The notes under the pieces: model-generated | What the model saw: only the letters and a program-made list of their open reading frames with translations | The model's database searches: none | What the model was told of the DNA's origin: nothing | Translations under genes and position numbers: made by a program | IMG/VR virus record: IMGVR_UViG_3300037104_000459 | Location: 1 to 29,720 of that record | Strand: one strand, 5' to 3' | Source of the DNA: a virus | DNA: 29,720 nt | Part shown: piece after piece, positions 22,122 through 29,430 of the stretch | Numbering within the stretch: the first letter of the stretch is position 1 | Layout of the letters: each line of letters begins with the position of its first letter

Positions 22122-22709
22122 TCACGCGGCGGGCGCGGGTTGAAACTCGGGATCGGGATCGCGGTACGTCACCTGGGCCGCCGTGGCGGGGACCGGGGTT
22201 GATTCGCTCTTGGGCCGGTTCTTCGCGCCAGGGGGTCTGCCGCGCCCGCGTTTGACCGGGGGCGGTGTGTTGGGAGCCTCGGACCCGGACGCGTGGTCCT
22301 GGGGCATTCTGGAGGCCATAGATTCGGAGTCCCGTATGTTGCTCCCGCTCCCAGCCGGCGTATCGCTCGTTTTGAACTGGTGCTCATTGACGCGGTTCAA
22401 AAGGGAATCGCTGGTTAACCACGGGAGTGCGGTTCCCTCGAGCGGGAGCGCCGGCTGGTTTGGGTCGTTAAATTCGGCGTGGCGTCCATCCTTGACCTTT
22501 TTCGAGTAACTGATCTTCACATCGAGGCTGGCGGGTTCCTCGGCGAAATTAATCGAGCAGGTCATGCCGATTTTCACGCCGTTTTCCTCGGTTATTAGCT
22601 TTCGGAAGTGCTCGAGGTGATCGTTGAGCAGGTCGGTTACCATCGAGCCGGTGCGCTCGATCATGGCGGGAATGCGGGGGTCTTCGTTTATTTCGGTCGC
22701 GGTCTTCAT
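22122..22709 (-). CDS. Phage protein with C-terminal AT-hook
   Basis: 195 residues. The N-terminal half (about 1-100) is a compact domain, MKTATEINEDPRIPAMIERT and GMTCSINFAEEPASLDVKIS ... YSKKVKDGR. The C-terminal half is disordered and includes KRGRGRPPGAKNRPKSES, an AT-hook-like basic element with the core RGRP, for minor-groove DNA binding. It follows its own 140-base leader with a promoter. Role unknown; DNA-binding accessory protein of replication or regulation is likely. Confidence 0.6.
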   Translation of the reverse strand: MKTATEINEDPRIPAMIERTGSMVTDLLNDHLEHFRKLITEENGVKIGMTCSINFAEEPASLDVKISYSKKVKDGRHAEFNDPNQPALPLEGTALPWLTSDSLLNRVNEHQFKTSDTPAGSGSNIRDSESMASRMPQDHASGSEAPNTPPPVKRGRGRPPGAKNRPKSESTPVPATAAQVTYRDPDPEFQPAPAA

Positions 22710-22797
22710 TGTTCCTTCATTCTTTCTTGGATTCGGTCGTTATCGTTTCGTCGTTATTTTCCGGCTTTTGGGCACCGGTACAATCGGGTTCTTTGCT

Positions 22798-22835
22798 GAA
22801 CGTGGTTATTATCGGGGATAATCGGTTAAACACAA
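22798..22835 (-). promoter_or_regulatory. Probable promoter for the AT-hook gene
   Basis: Minus strand TTGTGT (about 22828-22833) then 16 bases and GATAAT (22812-22819 region). The -10 is one base off consensus, the -35 weaker. The region 22710-22849 is a gene-free leader rich in AACGA motifs, similar in style to the other early leaders. Spacing supports a sigma70 site. Confidence 0.35.
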
Positions 22836-22849
22836 GGAATATTCATGGG

Positions 22850-23140
22850 TTAATTCAAAATCGTGAGGTGGTCTTTTATTTGCCGTTGGAGAAAGCGCAC
22901 CACCGCGAGCTGGTCGGGCGCGATCCCCGCCCAGTCTTCATCGGTGGCTTTCGAGACCGATACGACGCCTCCATCCGTCACCAGGAATCGCAGCAGGGTC
23001 GCGCATTTCAAGCACAAGCTCACATCGCCGGTCTTGGGCGCTATAATCGCGCCATTAATCTCGGTGGCGCGGTCCATCCGGTAGCCGCACTCCGGGCAGG
23101 CGTGCCAGTTCACCGGGGTCGAGTGGTCAAGCGTGGTCAT
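22850..23140 (-). CDS. Zinc-ribbon-like protein downstream of primase-helicase
   Basis: 96 residues from ATG 23140, four bases after the primase-helicase stop. Sequence: MTTLDHSTPVNWHACPECGY, RMDRATEINGAIIAPKTGDV then SLCLKCATLLRFLVTDGG and a helical C-terminus. CPEC (about 15-18) and CLKC (about 43-46) make a zinc ribbon. A longer start upstream would overlap the helicase gene. Probably an accessory replication protein by position; function unproven. Confidence 0.6.
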   Translation of the reverse strand: MTTLDHSTPVNWHACPECGYRMDRATEINGAIIAPKTGDVSLCLKCATLLRFLVTDGGVVSVSKATDEDWAGIAPDQLAVVRFLQRQIKDHLTILN

Positions 23141-23144
23141 GGGG

Positions 23145-24785
23145 TTAGTTGTCCTTGCAAGCCGGGTTGTTTTGAATGGGAATATCCTGCTCACGTACCG
23201 GAGATAACTCGACAATCCGCATCGTTCTATCCTCGATCTTGCATCGGATTATCTGGGTTGACTTGCCTTTGGTGTTCTTGAGCACCCGCAAGTTAAGTTC
23301 GTCCGGGGTGGTCGAGTCTCGCCAAATTCCAATGACCACACCGCTGGAATTTTCGATACTGCCCGAGTCCTTGGCGTCATGCAGAAATACCTCGGGTCCT
23401 TCTTTTCCGCGTCCGATCTGGCTGCACATGATAATCACCGTGCCCGTATTTTTGGCGACGATTTTTAATTGTTCAGCCACCCCGGAGGTTTTCTCGTAGC
23501 GAGAATTTCCAGACCCTTTGACGAGTTGAATGTAATCGACCAAAACCAGCGTGGGCCGCGTGCCGATGCGCAACTCGCTCTTGAGGATCAGCGATTCAAT
23601 TTCCTCGGGGGTTAACCGGGATTTTGAACAGGTGAAAACGTGGCCTATGGTTGAATAATCCAACCGCTTTTCCGTCCGGTAAATATCGTAAACTTCCGCG
23701 CCTGTCTTGCGCGTGGCGATCCCCACGAACCGCTCGAATGTCAGCGCGTCCGGCAGTTCAAGTTCGAAAAGCAGGGTCGAGACTTTGCAGCACATGGCGA
23801 TGTGTTGCAGCACGTAGGTTTTCAAGCTTCCGGTATCGCCCACGATGGAAACCAGTTCCCCACCCACGAGCGGGCGCACAGCGGACAAGCTTGGTATCCA
23901 GTCCCCCAGGTTCACCGTCCGGGTCTTGGACGTTTTGATGTGCTCGATATATTCCAGTTCCATTTCCGCCATGCTTTTAATCGGCAGTACCGTGCCCGCT
24001 AAAAGCACCTGGGCCGTATCGAACATCGGGGCCAGAGCATTCGCGAACGCCACCTTGTCTTGGAATGACGCCGCGAAATCGGAGATGTCTTTGGCAGGCG
24101 CGGGTATTTCGATCTTGCGAACGCTGTTGGCGTGGGGTTCCAATGAGGCCAACACTTGTTTCATGTGTTTGCGCCCGGGTTCGTCGTTGTCCCCGCACAG
24201 CACAATATCTTTTCCTTTGAGCGCCTCGGCGTAGGCATCATGCCATTTCCCCGCGCCACTACAGTTGCAGGTCGCCACCATGCCGATGCCGCGCAGGGTT
24301 TCTACGTCCTTCTCACCCTCGACAATCCACACATAGGGATTTTTTGGATTCTGCAATTCGGGCAGCCGGTACAAGATTTTCTCGACGCCTTCCGTATTCC
24401 AAATCCAATCTCCCTTTCCGTCGGGTCTGCGTTGGCGAAAACTTTTCGGCAATAGTCGGCACACCTGATAAGCGAGCGTGCCAAACCGATCTTTATAATC
24501 GTAGGTGGCGACGATCTCGCCGTGAGGGGCGATGTTGCTCCCGGCCAACTCGTGGTAAACCTCTTTCTTGTCTCGGTTCTCAAGTTTGGCGATGAACTCG
24601 ACCACGCTTCCACCTTCCCCGCACACATCGCACATCCAGGTATTTTTCTCGTTGTTTACCCGGAAGTTGGGGCGTTTTCCGTCTTTGTGAAATGGACAGG
24701 AGGCGTAGAATTCAGCGCCCTGTTTTTTAAAAGTTAGTCCGCGATCCTGGCAGACGGTTAGGAGATTATCCGCAATATGGTTCAT
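23145..24785 (-). CDS. Primase-helicase fusion (CHC2 zinc finger, TOPRIM, DnaB-like helicase)
   Basis: 546 residues, ATG 24785. The N-terminus has a CHC2-like primase zinc finger (Cys30, His33, Cys52, Cys55: ASCPFHK ... WMCDVCGEGGS). TOPRIM follows: IVEGEKDVETL (about 154-163) and LCGDNDEPGR (about 196-205). The helicase part has Walker A GDTGSLKT (316-323), Walker B LVLVDYIQL (413-421), a probable arginine-finger region CSQIGRGKEG and a C-terminal KNTKGKS. It primes and unwinds DNA at the phage fork, as in T7 gp4. Its start overlaps the initiator gene by 20 bases. Confidence 0.92.
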   Translation of the reverse strand: MNHIADNLLTVCQDRGLTFKKQGAEFYASCPFHKDGKRPNFRVNNEKNTWMCDVCGEGGSVVEFIAKLENRDKKEVYHELAGSNIAPHGEIVATYDYKDRFGTLAYQVCRLLPKSFRQRRPDGKGDWIWNTEGVEKILYRLPELQNPKNPYVWIVEGEKDVETLRGIGMVATCNCSGAGKWHDAYAEALKGKDIVLCGDNDEPGRKHMKQVLASLEPHANSVRKIEIPAPAKDISDFAASFQDKVAFANALAPMFDTAQVLLAGTVLPIKSMAEMELEYIEHIKTSKTRTVNLGDWIPSLSAVRPLVGGELVSIVGDTGSLKTYVLQHIAMCCKVSTLLFELELPDALTFERFVGIATRKTGAEVYDIYRTEKRLDYSTIGHVFTCSKSRLTPEEIESLILKSELRIGTRPTLVLVDYIQLVKGSGNSRYEKTSGVAEQLKIVAKNTGTVIIMCSQIGRGKEGPEVFLHDAKDSGSIENSSGVVIGIWRDSTTPDELNLRVLKNTKGKSTQIIRCKIEDRTMRIVELSPVREQDIPIQNNPACKDN

Positions 24786-25512
24786 GTTGTTTAGCTTTCG
24801 TGATTATTTTCCCGTTTCGTTTTTTCCCGTGGTGGGTTCCATTCATCCACTCGGGACTTTCCCGGCTCCATCGCGTGGTGATGTACTCAAGCCATTTTCT
24901 CGGGCAACGGTTGGCATCATTCCCGCCTCGACCGGCCCAATCGTCGTATACGTAGGAGGCGAAGTCCGGGGCCACACCAGCGTTGACGGTCATCGCAATC
25001 GCTTGATCCTTATCCGGGATTTCAATGCCTCCGCGATCCGGTGGAGATGTTTCCCCCGCTCCCCCTTCAGTACCTTTACCTTTACCTTTACCTTTACTAT
25101 TACTTGTGGGGCTTGGTAGCCCCTTTGAAGCTACTTCCAAGGTCCTGGCAAGATCCTCGTAAGGGCCTAAGAAACCACGGGCGAGCAAAGTCTTTAAAAC
25201 CCCTTTATGGCAAGGGTTTGCGGGGTTTAACTCACCTTGCTGAAACTGAATGAACTTGGTCAACCACCATTTGCCGTCCGCCACCACCTTAACGCGGTCA
25301 GAACCACCGGACGCGCTCGTGTTGAAGAGCCTCAAAGCCTCCTCTTGATCCAATGGAGCCCCTATCATGAAGCTTGCAAGCTCCATGTCAGGGTCCCAGA
25401 AGCCCGCCATGTCACAGGTATCCAGCAGGTATAAAAAGAACAATTTATAGAAGGGTGGCAGCTTGCGAAACCACGGGTCCGGCCACTTCTCGGTTGCGGT
25501 GAACCGTTTCAT
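24766..25512 (-). CDS. Replication initiator-like protein (winged helix N-terminus, helicase-loader context)
   Basis: 248 residues from ATG 25512, which overlaps the upstream stop (ATGA) and has GAGG nearby; a longer start is unlikely. N-terminus RFTATEKWPDPWFRKLPPFY and FFLYLLDTCDMAGFWDPDME matches phage replication proteins with a winged-helix fold. A repeat-coded linker KGKGKGKG (about 155-162) joins a C-terminal region with ASYVYDDWAGRGGNDANRCP and KWLEYITTRW. The order initiator then helicase is standard (lambda O/P-like). It may bind an origin and load the helicase. Confidence 0.68.
   Translation of the reverse strand: MKRFTATEKWPDPWFRKLPPFYKLFFLYLLDTCDMAGFWDPDMELASFMIGAPLDQEEALRLFNTSASGGSDRVKVVADGKWWLTKFIQFQQGELNPANPCHKGVLKTLLARGFLGPYEDLARTLEVASKGLPSPTSNSKGKGKGKGTEGGAGETSPPDRGGIEIPDKDQAIAMTVNAGVAPDFASYVYDDWAGRGGNDANRCPRKWLEYITTRWSRESPEWMNGTHHGKKRNGKIITKAKQHEPYCG
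25072..25097 (-). repeat. Hexamer tandem repeat coding a KG linker
   Basis: About four copies of the plus-strand unit CCTTTA, with partial units on each side, code for the alternating Lys-Gly linker of the replication protein. Six-base units preserve the reading frame if copy number changes. Confidence 0.85.
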
Positions 25513-25841
25513 TCGGGGGCCTCCATCCGTGCCTCGTGGCACCGGTCACATTGCGCGATCAAGAGACCCTTCGGATATTCCCAGGCCATGCGCCCGCGCA
25601 GGTAGTGGCAATGGTGGACTTGCAAGTTGCGGGTGTTGCCGCACTCGGAGCACCTGAAATTGTATTCCCTAAGCACGTCGATCCGCCGCCGCATCCAGCG
25701 TTCATCCTGAAGTTGCTCCGCGTAAGATGGCGCGGGTTCCTGGCGGTTTTTATCGCCGTTCGTGAGAAGTCTAAGGCGTTGGGTAAATTGGACGCCAAGA
25801 CCGGCGTCAAGCGGGTTTAATTCGGATCGTTTCGCGTTCAT
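25509..25841 (-). CDS. HNH-type zinc protein
   Basis: 110 residues: N-terminal helix, then RCSECGNTRNLQVHHCHYLR, GRMAWEYPKGLLIAQCDRCH and EARMEAPE. The CSEC/CDRC pairs and the 'LQVHH..Y..G..aWeYp...L..lC..CH' pattern are those of a small HNH domain found in phages, often annotated HNH endonuclease-like. The first His pair is present, but it may be structural rather than a nuclease. Its stop is coupled to the replication protein start (25509-25512). Confidence 0.75.
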   Translation of the reverse strand: MNAKRSELNPLDAGLGVQFTQRLRLLTNGDKNRQEPAPSYAEQLQDERWMRRRIDVLREYNFRCSECGNTRNLQVHHCHYLRGRMAWEYPKGLLIAQCDRCHEARMEAPE

Positions 25842-25881
25842 AAATCATCGTCGTTTTCATTTCTGTTTCAGGGTTATTCAT
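25807..25881 (-). CDS. Leader peptide-like tiny gene (24 aa)
   Basis: ATG at 25881 has GAAGG just ahead and the frame runs MNNPETEMKTTMIYERETIR then IKPA and stop at 25807, overlapping the HNH gene start (25841) in another frame. It contains the paired ATG-ACGACG-ATG element found in other early leaders. It may be a leader whose translation couples to the HNH gene, rather than a functional protein. Confidence 0.35.
   Translation of the reverse strand: MNNPETEMKTTMIYERETIRIKPA
25845..25862 (-). repeat. Early-leader module C (shared tandem-ATG element)
   Basis: Plus-strand TCATCGTCGTTTTCATTT is identical over 18 bases to part of the 28027-28065 leader and close to 27022-27063 and 18570-18586. 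On the minus strand it reads ATGAAAACGACGATGA, two ATGs separated by ACG codons. Confidence 0.6.
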
Positions 25882-26016
25882 CCTTCACTCTTTTCTCTCG
25901 GTTCCTATCTCTCTCTCGGTCTTGATCGGTCCTTCGTGTTCGTTGCCCCTGGGGGCCTCCGTCCTCTAGCTTGCCCCGCCTTGCCGCCTGCGCGCGGTTC
26001 TGGCGGGGTTTACCGG

Positions 26017-26169
26017 TCATTCATGGGTTGTCCTAGGGTTGGGGGTTAGCGTGGTCTGTAGGCGGCCACCGAGGTGAATCCGGTGAACCGAGGACAAGGG
26101 GTGCCATCGCAAGCCGCAACGGTGACCGCCGACAAAGCGCGCTAAAAATGATGTGGAATAAATATTCAT
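26017..26169 (-). CDS. Weak small frame (50 aa)
   Basis: ATG at 26169 starts MNIYSTSFLARFVGGHRCGL and ends at TGA 26017. No good ribosome-binding site, no motif, a high Arg/His content in the second half. It is the only frame in a 446-base gap and may be random. Confidence 0.2.
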   Translation of the reverse strand: MNIYSTSFLARFVGGHRCGLRWHPLSSVHRIHLGGRLQTTLTPNPRTTHE

Positions 26170-26293
26170 CCGATCAGGCCGATTCACCAGCCTTTTGACT
26201 ACCCGACTTTTCCTGTGACTCCCCTACTCTAGCGGCTCTCCGCGCCCGTGTACACCGATTTAATCGGTTATTTACTCACGCGAGTCTACCAGG

Positions 26294-26314
26294 TTATTCA
26301 CCGAGTTATTCACA
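26294..26314. promoter_or_regulatory. Pair of DnaA-box-like sites
   Basis: TTATTCACC (26294-26302) and TTATTCACA (26306-26314) match TTATNCACA with one and zero mismatches and are 12 bases apart, next to an inverted repeat and near replication genes. DnaA binding is inferred. Confidence 0.4.
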
Positions 26315-26327
26315 CCCGGGTTAAACC

Positions 26328-26534
26328 TCAGCGCAGGAGGGCGCCGATGATCAGTACCAGCAGGAAAATGAAGGGTGATATGGCCCCCATAAAGAATAAA
26401 CCGACGATCGCTTTAAATAGTAATACTCGAAAATGACCCATCACATTTACGGGCTTGACCGGAACCGGGGCGGGCGGGTTAGGCGGTCTCTCGTCAATGA
26501 GATCGAGTTTGCGCAGCATATCCTTAAGCGCCAT
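26328..26534 (-). CDS. Small membrane protein (68 aa)
   Basis: ATG 26534: MALKDMLRKLDLIDERPPNP, then PAPVPVKPVNVMGHFRVLLF and hydrophobic AIVGLFFMGAISPFIFLLVL IIGALLR split over two possible spans (about 35-50 and 51-66). A Pro-rich linker follows a charged N-terminal helix. It directly follows the secreted protein gene and ends at the putative origin area. The fold suits an envelope-anchored early protein such as an exclusion or lysis-inhibition factor, but there is no direct evidence. Confidence 0.6.
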   Translation of the reverse strand: MALKDMLRKLDLIDERPPNPPAPVPVKPVNVMGHFRVLLFKAIVGLFFMGAISPFIFLLVLIIGALLR

Positions 26535-26562
26535 AAATTCAGGTTCTTTCCGGGATAATCGG

Positions 26563-27045
26563 TTAATTAGCGGCAATTGTCCGGGGATCGCACACCAGGG
26601 CGAAGCTTCCCGAGCCCGCGTCTGCCGAAAATTGGTAAAGCGGCAACATCTGGGAGGCCAGCCGTCCAACCGACACCGTGTACCGGGTGATCCCGGCCAC
26701 CGGAAGTCCGGCGCTCAGGCCAAAAAAGAACGCGGAGTACGCTTTTCCCTGGGTGAAGGAAAACACGTTCGTCCCGTTCTGGGTCACCAAGAACAATCCG
26801 CCACCCAGGCACGGACTCGCGGTCCTTACCGCCAGGGGCACCCCGTGTTGCGGGTTGGTGATTGACCCAGGGTTGATGACCACGGAGCCGTAGGGATGGC
26901 GCGTAGGCGTCACCGGAGGCTCTACCGGGGGAATTATGGAAGCCGGGATTGAAGTGATGGCCGCCAGGGCGAGCAGGACCGCCGCCGCGCCCGTGGTAAC
27001 TGAGTTTCTGTTTCTGTTTGTCGTTTTCATCGTCGTTTCTTTCAT
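26563..27045 (-). CDS. Exported protein of unknown function (early leader)
   Basis: ATG 27045 (or 27030) leads into a signal peptide: basic NRNRN, core AAAVLLALAAITSIPASIIP. The mature part has PHYGSVVINPGSITNPQHG-like Gly/Pro/Asn-rich strands and PLYQFSADAGSGSFALVCDP at the end; beta-rich with two Cys. Expressed from the leader at 27022-27070. Two exported proteins in one phage (see 503) are notable. Possible envelope modification or exclusion function; unproven. Confidence 0.6.
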   Translation of the reverse strand: MKETTMKTTNRNRNSVTTGAAAVLLALAAITSIPASIIPPVEPPVTPTRHPYGSVVINPGSITNPQHGVPLAVRTASPCLGGGLFLVTQNGTNVFSFTQGKAYSAFFFGLSAGLPVAGITRYTVSVGRLASQMLPLYQFSADAGSGSFALVCDPRTIAAN

Positions 27046-27070
27046 TTTCGTTTATTCGTTCCTGATTATA
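27022..27070 (-). promoter_or_regulatory. Early promoter-leader module A
   Basis: A -10 hexamer TATAAT (27065-27070) sits two bases from a leader block (27022-27063) that matches 28027-28065 except for a small insertion. No consensus -35 is seen at 15-18 bases. The leader carries ATGAAAGAAACGACGATG, which starts the gene twice in frame. Confidence 0.55.
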
Positions 27071-27106
27071 TATCGGCATTATCCTGGGAAACTGAAGCGA
27101 ATATTC

Positions 27107-27154
27107 GGGTTTAATCGGGAATATTCGAGGGAACCGGGGTTTAATCGGGAATAT
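27107..27154. repeat. Direct repeat pair, 18 bp
   Basis: GGGTTTAATCGGGAATAT occurs at 27107-27124 and 27137-27154, 30 bases apart, just upstream of the module A promoter. The 30-base period (about three helical turns) could suit a repressor or activator operator pair. Confidence 0.7.
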
Positions 27155-27162
27155 CCACCTGT

Positions 27163-28047
27163 TCAAACCCCGCACATACCTTCACATTCATTGTTCCAAA
27201 GCGATCCTTGCCCGCGCTCCTCTTCCGTACTCCAGTCGATTTCCACGAGTGGAACGCATTTGCGGTGCAAGAACGGGGTCGAGTGGAAATTATCGCTGGT
27301 TGCCTTGGCCACTTGTAAATCCTGTTCGAACTTAACCGCCTTAATGAACTCCGCCGGTTCAAACGTTTTGAGACGTCGCCATTCCCGGTCGTCATGGAAC
27401 GGGCAGAACACGCATGCCGAACGGGGAGGCTCGGGGAAATGATGATCCTCCATCCAGCGGAGGCAATCCGTTCGGCTCATGCGCTTCTCGATCAGGGGCC
27501 AGCGGTTTTCCTGCCAGACATCCCGGCTTTCTTTCATGCGCCAAACTTCGTCGAGGCTAATGCCTATCCACTGGATTACGCTGACGGTTTTCTGGCCGCG
27601 TTTTATTTCCGCCTCCCCGCGCACGAATTTTCTGATCGGTTTGATTTTAAAGTCCCGTGTGCATCCGCGTTTGATGATCTTCCCTACTTTATTCGCGGAG
27701 CTCAACGTAAAGTTTGGAATGCTGCAAGTTGAGAATTTTCGACCATCCTTGGTAACGTGCATTTGCAGCACCTTCTTTTCCAGATTGCCCGCCGTAACGG
27801 TGTGGACTGGGAATGGTAAATGTTTTCGCAGCCATTCCAGCCAGGTATAAACCGTTTGCGGCTCGGCTCCGGTGTCGGCGAACACTGCGAATTTTGGCAT
27901 GGGCGCAAATTCTCCGGTGGCAGCCATGAGTGCCATGGTCGAGGATTGTACGCCTGCTCCCAGGCTGATTACGTGTATAGGGTCCGGAGAATCCGTGTTT
28001 ACCGTGTTAATTCTGTCTGTCGTATTCGTTTTCATCGTCGTTTTCAT
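27163..28047 (-). CDS. PAPS reductase-like (adenine nucleotide alpha-hydrolase) protein
   Basis: 294 residues. PP-loop-like ISLGAGVQSSTMAL (about 27-40), then FAVFADTGAEP, KFSTCSIPNFT (Cys about 108), KRGCTRDFKIKPI (Cys about 129) and SACVFCPFHDD (Cys about 212 and 215). Cys pairs and the PP-loop match the phosphoadenylylsulfate reductase-like phage family, related to DndC-type sulfur transfer proteins; the Cys probably bind an Fe-S cluster. Substrate is unknown. It lies beside a cytosine methyltransferase, suggesting a DNA modification or nucleotide-chemistry role. Starts with paired ATGs (MKTTMKT). Confidence 0.72.
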   Translation of the reverse strand: MKTTMKTNTTDRINTVNTDSPDPIHVISLGAGVQSSTMALMAATGEFAPMPKFAVFADTGAEPQTVYTWLEWLRKHLPFPVHTVTAGNLEKKVLQMHVTKDGRKFSTCSIPNFTLSSANKVGKIIKRGCTRDFKIKPIRKFVRGEAEIKRGQKTVSVIQWIGISLDEVWRMKESRDVWQENRWPLIEKRMSRTDCLRWMEDHHFPEPPRSACVFCPFHDDREWRRLKTFEPAEFIKAVKFEQDLQVAKATSDNFHSTPFLHRKCVPLVEIDWSTEEERGQGSLWNNECEGMCGV

Positions 28048-28072
28048 TTTCGTTTATTCGTTCCTATTTATA
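28027..28072 (-). promoter_or_regulatory. Early promoter-leader module B
   Basis: A -10 TATAAA (28067-28072) lies two bases from a leader block (28027-28065) shared with 27022-27063. The same spacing in both copies supports a real promoter. The block contains ATGAAAACGACGATG, the double start of the PAPS reductase-like gene. Confidence 0.55.
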
Positions 28073-28133
28073 TCAACGAGTTGCTTCATAATTTGTGTTT
28101 AAGCGCCGGTTTCTCCGCGGGGTTAGCTTCGGC

Positions 28134-28970
28134 CTAGGCATTGAACTGGGCTTTGATCGCGCTTAGAATCACGTAGGCAACTTGGGGAACGACGCTGTTT
28201 CCGAGGGCTTTGATTCTCTCACGGCGGTCCAGTTTTTGGGAAATCCCATGTACCTCTCGCAAAAGGCCGAAGTCAGTTTCAATCGTGCAAGGCCGATCAC
28301 TTTCGACAAGGGCCGAGCGTTCTTCTCGTTGCCCCGCAGATTTTGAATTAGGTCTCCGCGTTGTCCCTGGTCGGAGTCCGTTGCTCGAAGCGTGGGCATC
28401 ATGCTCTCTATTTTTTGGGTCAACGTCATTGACCATGGATGTTTGCATTCTTGTTTCACCGGTCCTCGTTTCGTCTCCGAACTTAATAGGGTGGGAAATG
28501 ATGAAGACCCGTTCTCTTTCGTGATCCGCGCCAACGGAGCAAGCCGGTATAGTTTCCCAGCAACCATCATACCCTGCCGCATGGATTTCACCGAGGATTC
28601 GCTCGAAGGCATATCCGCCGTGAAGAGAAAGAATTCCTGGCGGGTTCTCAAACACCGCCCAACGGGGTCGAAGCTCGCGTAATATTCGAAGTGCTTCGGG
28701 CCACAGCCACCGGATGTCCTCTTCACCACGCCGCGCCCCGGCACAGCTAGCAGGCGAGCAAGGAGGGCCTCCCGTAAGCAAGTCAGGCGATGCAAGCGTG
28801 GTTCGGTCGATGTTTCTACAGTCTCCATAATTCGGTACGTTTGGCCAATGTTTGGCGAGCACTTTACTCGCGTAAGGGTCGATCTCGGAGAACCCGATGG
28901 TTTCAATCCCGGCCCAGTGCGCTGCGAGGCTGAAGCCCCCAATGCCGCTGAATAAATCCAGGTGCGTCAT
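28134..28970 (-). CDS. C5-cytosine DNA methyltransferase
   Basis: 278 residues. Motif I LDLFSGIGGFSLA (4-16), motif II-like SEIDPYASKVL, motif IV GGPPCSPAS (catalytic Cys about 71; Ser replaces the usual Gln), motif VI ENPPG (about 108-112), motif VIII HERERVFII and motif X ALGNSVVPQ near 256-265. The short target-recognition region between VIII and X is expected. It likely protects phage DNA from host restriction. Just after an ABA-sandwich gene, with four bases between. Confidence 0.9.
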   Translation of the reverse strand: MTHLDLFSGIGGFSLAAHWAGIETIGFSEIDPYASKVLAKHWPNVPNYGDCRNIDRTTLASPDLLTGGPPCSPASCAGARRGEEDIRWLWPEALRILRELRPRWAVFENPPGILSLHGGYAFERILGEIHAAGYDGCWETIPACSVGADHERERVFIISHPIKFGDETRTGETRMQTSMVNDVDPKNREHDAHASSNGLRPGTTRRPNSKSAGQREERSALVESDRPCTIETDFGLLREVHGISQKLDRRERIKALGNSVVPQVAYVILSAIKAQFNA

Positions 28971-28974
28971 GGTT

Positions 28975-29430
28975 TTATAATGGTTGTTTTTCCTCCGGTT
29001 CGTCCACCCAGAGACCTAGGCAGCGCAAGAAAGCCTCCGCGCGTTGCGCGGCGGTGGATCGTAAGATTCTCCAACAAATATCGAATCGGTCAGCCATCAC
29101 AGAGCCGGTGTCCAACATGAGATAGTCCCAATACATCGAGCGCGTGTCCACATCACATCTATCCAGGGTTGCCTCGGCTAGCGCCATCGCGTTCAAATCC
29201 CCGAGCCAATCATGTGAGATAACCAGTTCCGTGATGGCGGCGGCCCGGCACGCCTCGGGTGTTGGGTGATTGCAACCCGATAGCCTCCCTTTTGACCCGG
29301 ACATAATCCACATCCCGGACAGATCAATACCGCGATACCCAATGGTGCCGGGCGGATTCTGGACGGGCGTGAGCTGTTCCTGGTCAAGCAACCATGTGGC
29401 AATCGCGATCCGTTGCGCCTCGGGTTTCAC
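28975..29430 (-). CDS. Phage protein, ABA-sandwich-like
   Basis: 151 residues, ATG 29430 overlapping the upstream stop. It starts MKPEAQRIAIATWLLDQEQL, contains DWLGDLNAMALAEATLDRCD and ends RILRSTAAQRAEAFLRCLGL WVDEPEEKQPL. The 'DLNAM.EAE..L' and 'ataaQRAEAfLR.lG' patterns match the phage ABA sandwich domain group, widely found in phages of varied hosts, function unclear. It may be a replication- or recombination-side accessory. Confidence 0.5.
   Translation of the reverse strand: MKPEAQRIAIATWLLDQEQLTPVQNPPGTIGYRGIDLSGMWIMSGSKGRLSGCNHPTPEACRAAAITELVISHDWLGDLNAMALAEATLDRCDVDTRSMYWDYLMLDTGSVMADRFDICWRILRSTAAQRAEAFLRCLGLWVDEPEEKQPL

Larger units (their letters stand above)
25882..26327. other. 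Gene-poor region, candidate origin area
   Basis: About 446 bases between the HNH gene and a small membrane gene. Only a weak 50-residue frame is seen (26017-26169). Contents: a purine-rich minus-strand leader (25885-25935), a perfect inverted repeat ACCGAT-TTA-ATCGGT (26254-26268) and two DnaA-box-like sites (26294-26302, 26306-26314). It lies just upstream of the replication genes. Confidence 0.45.
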
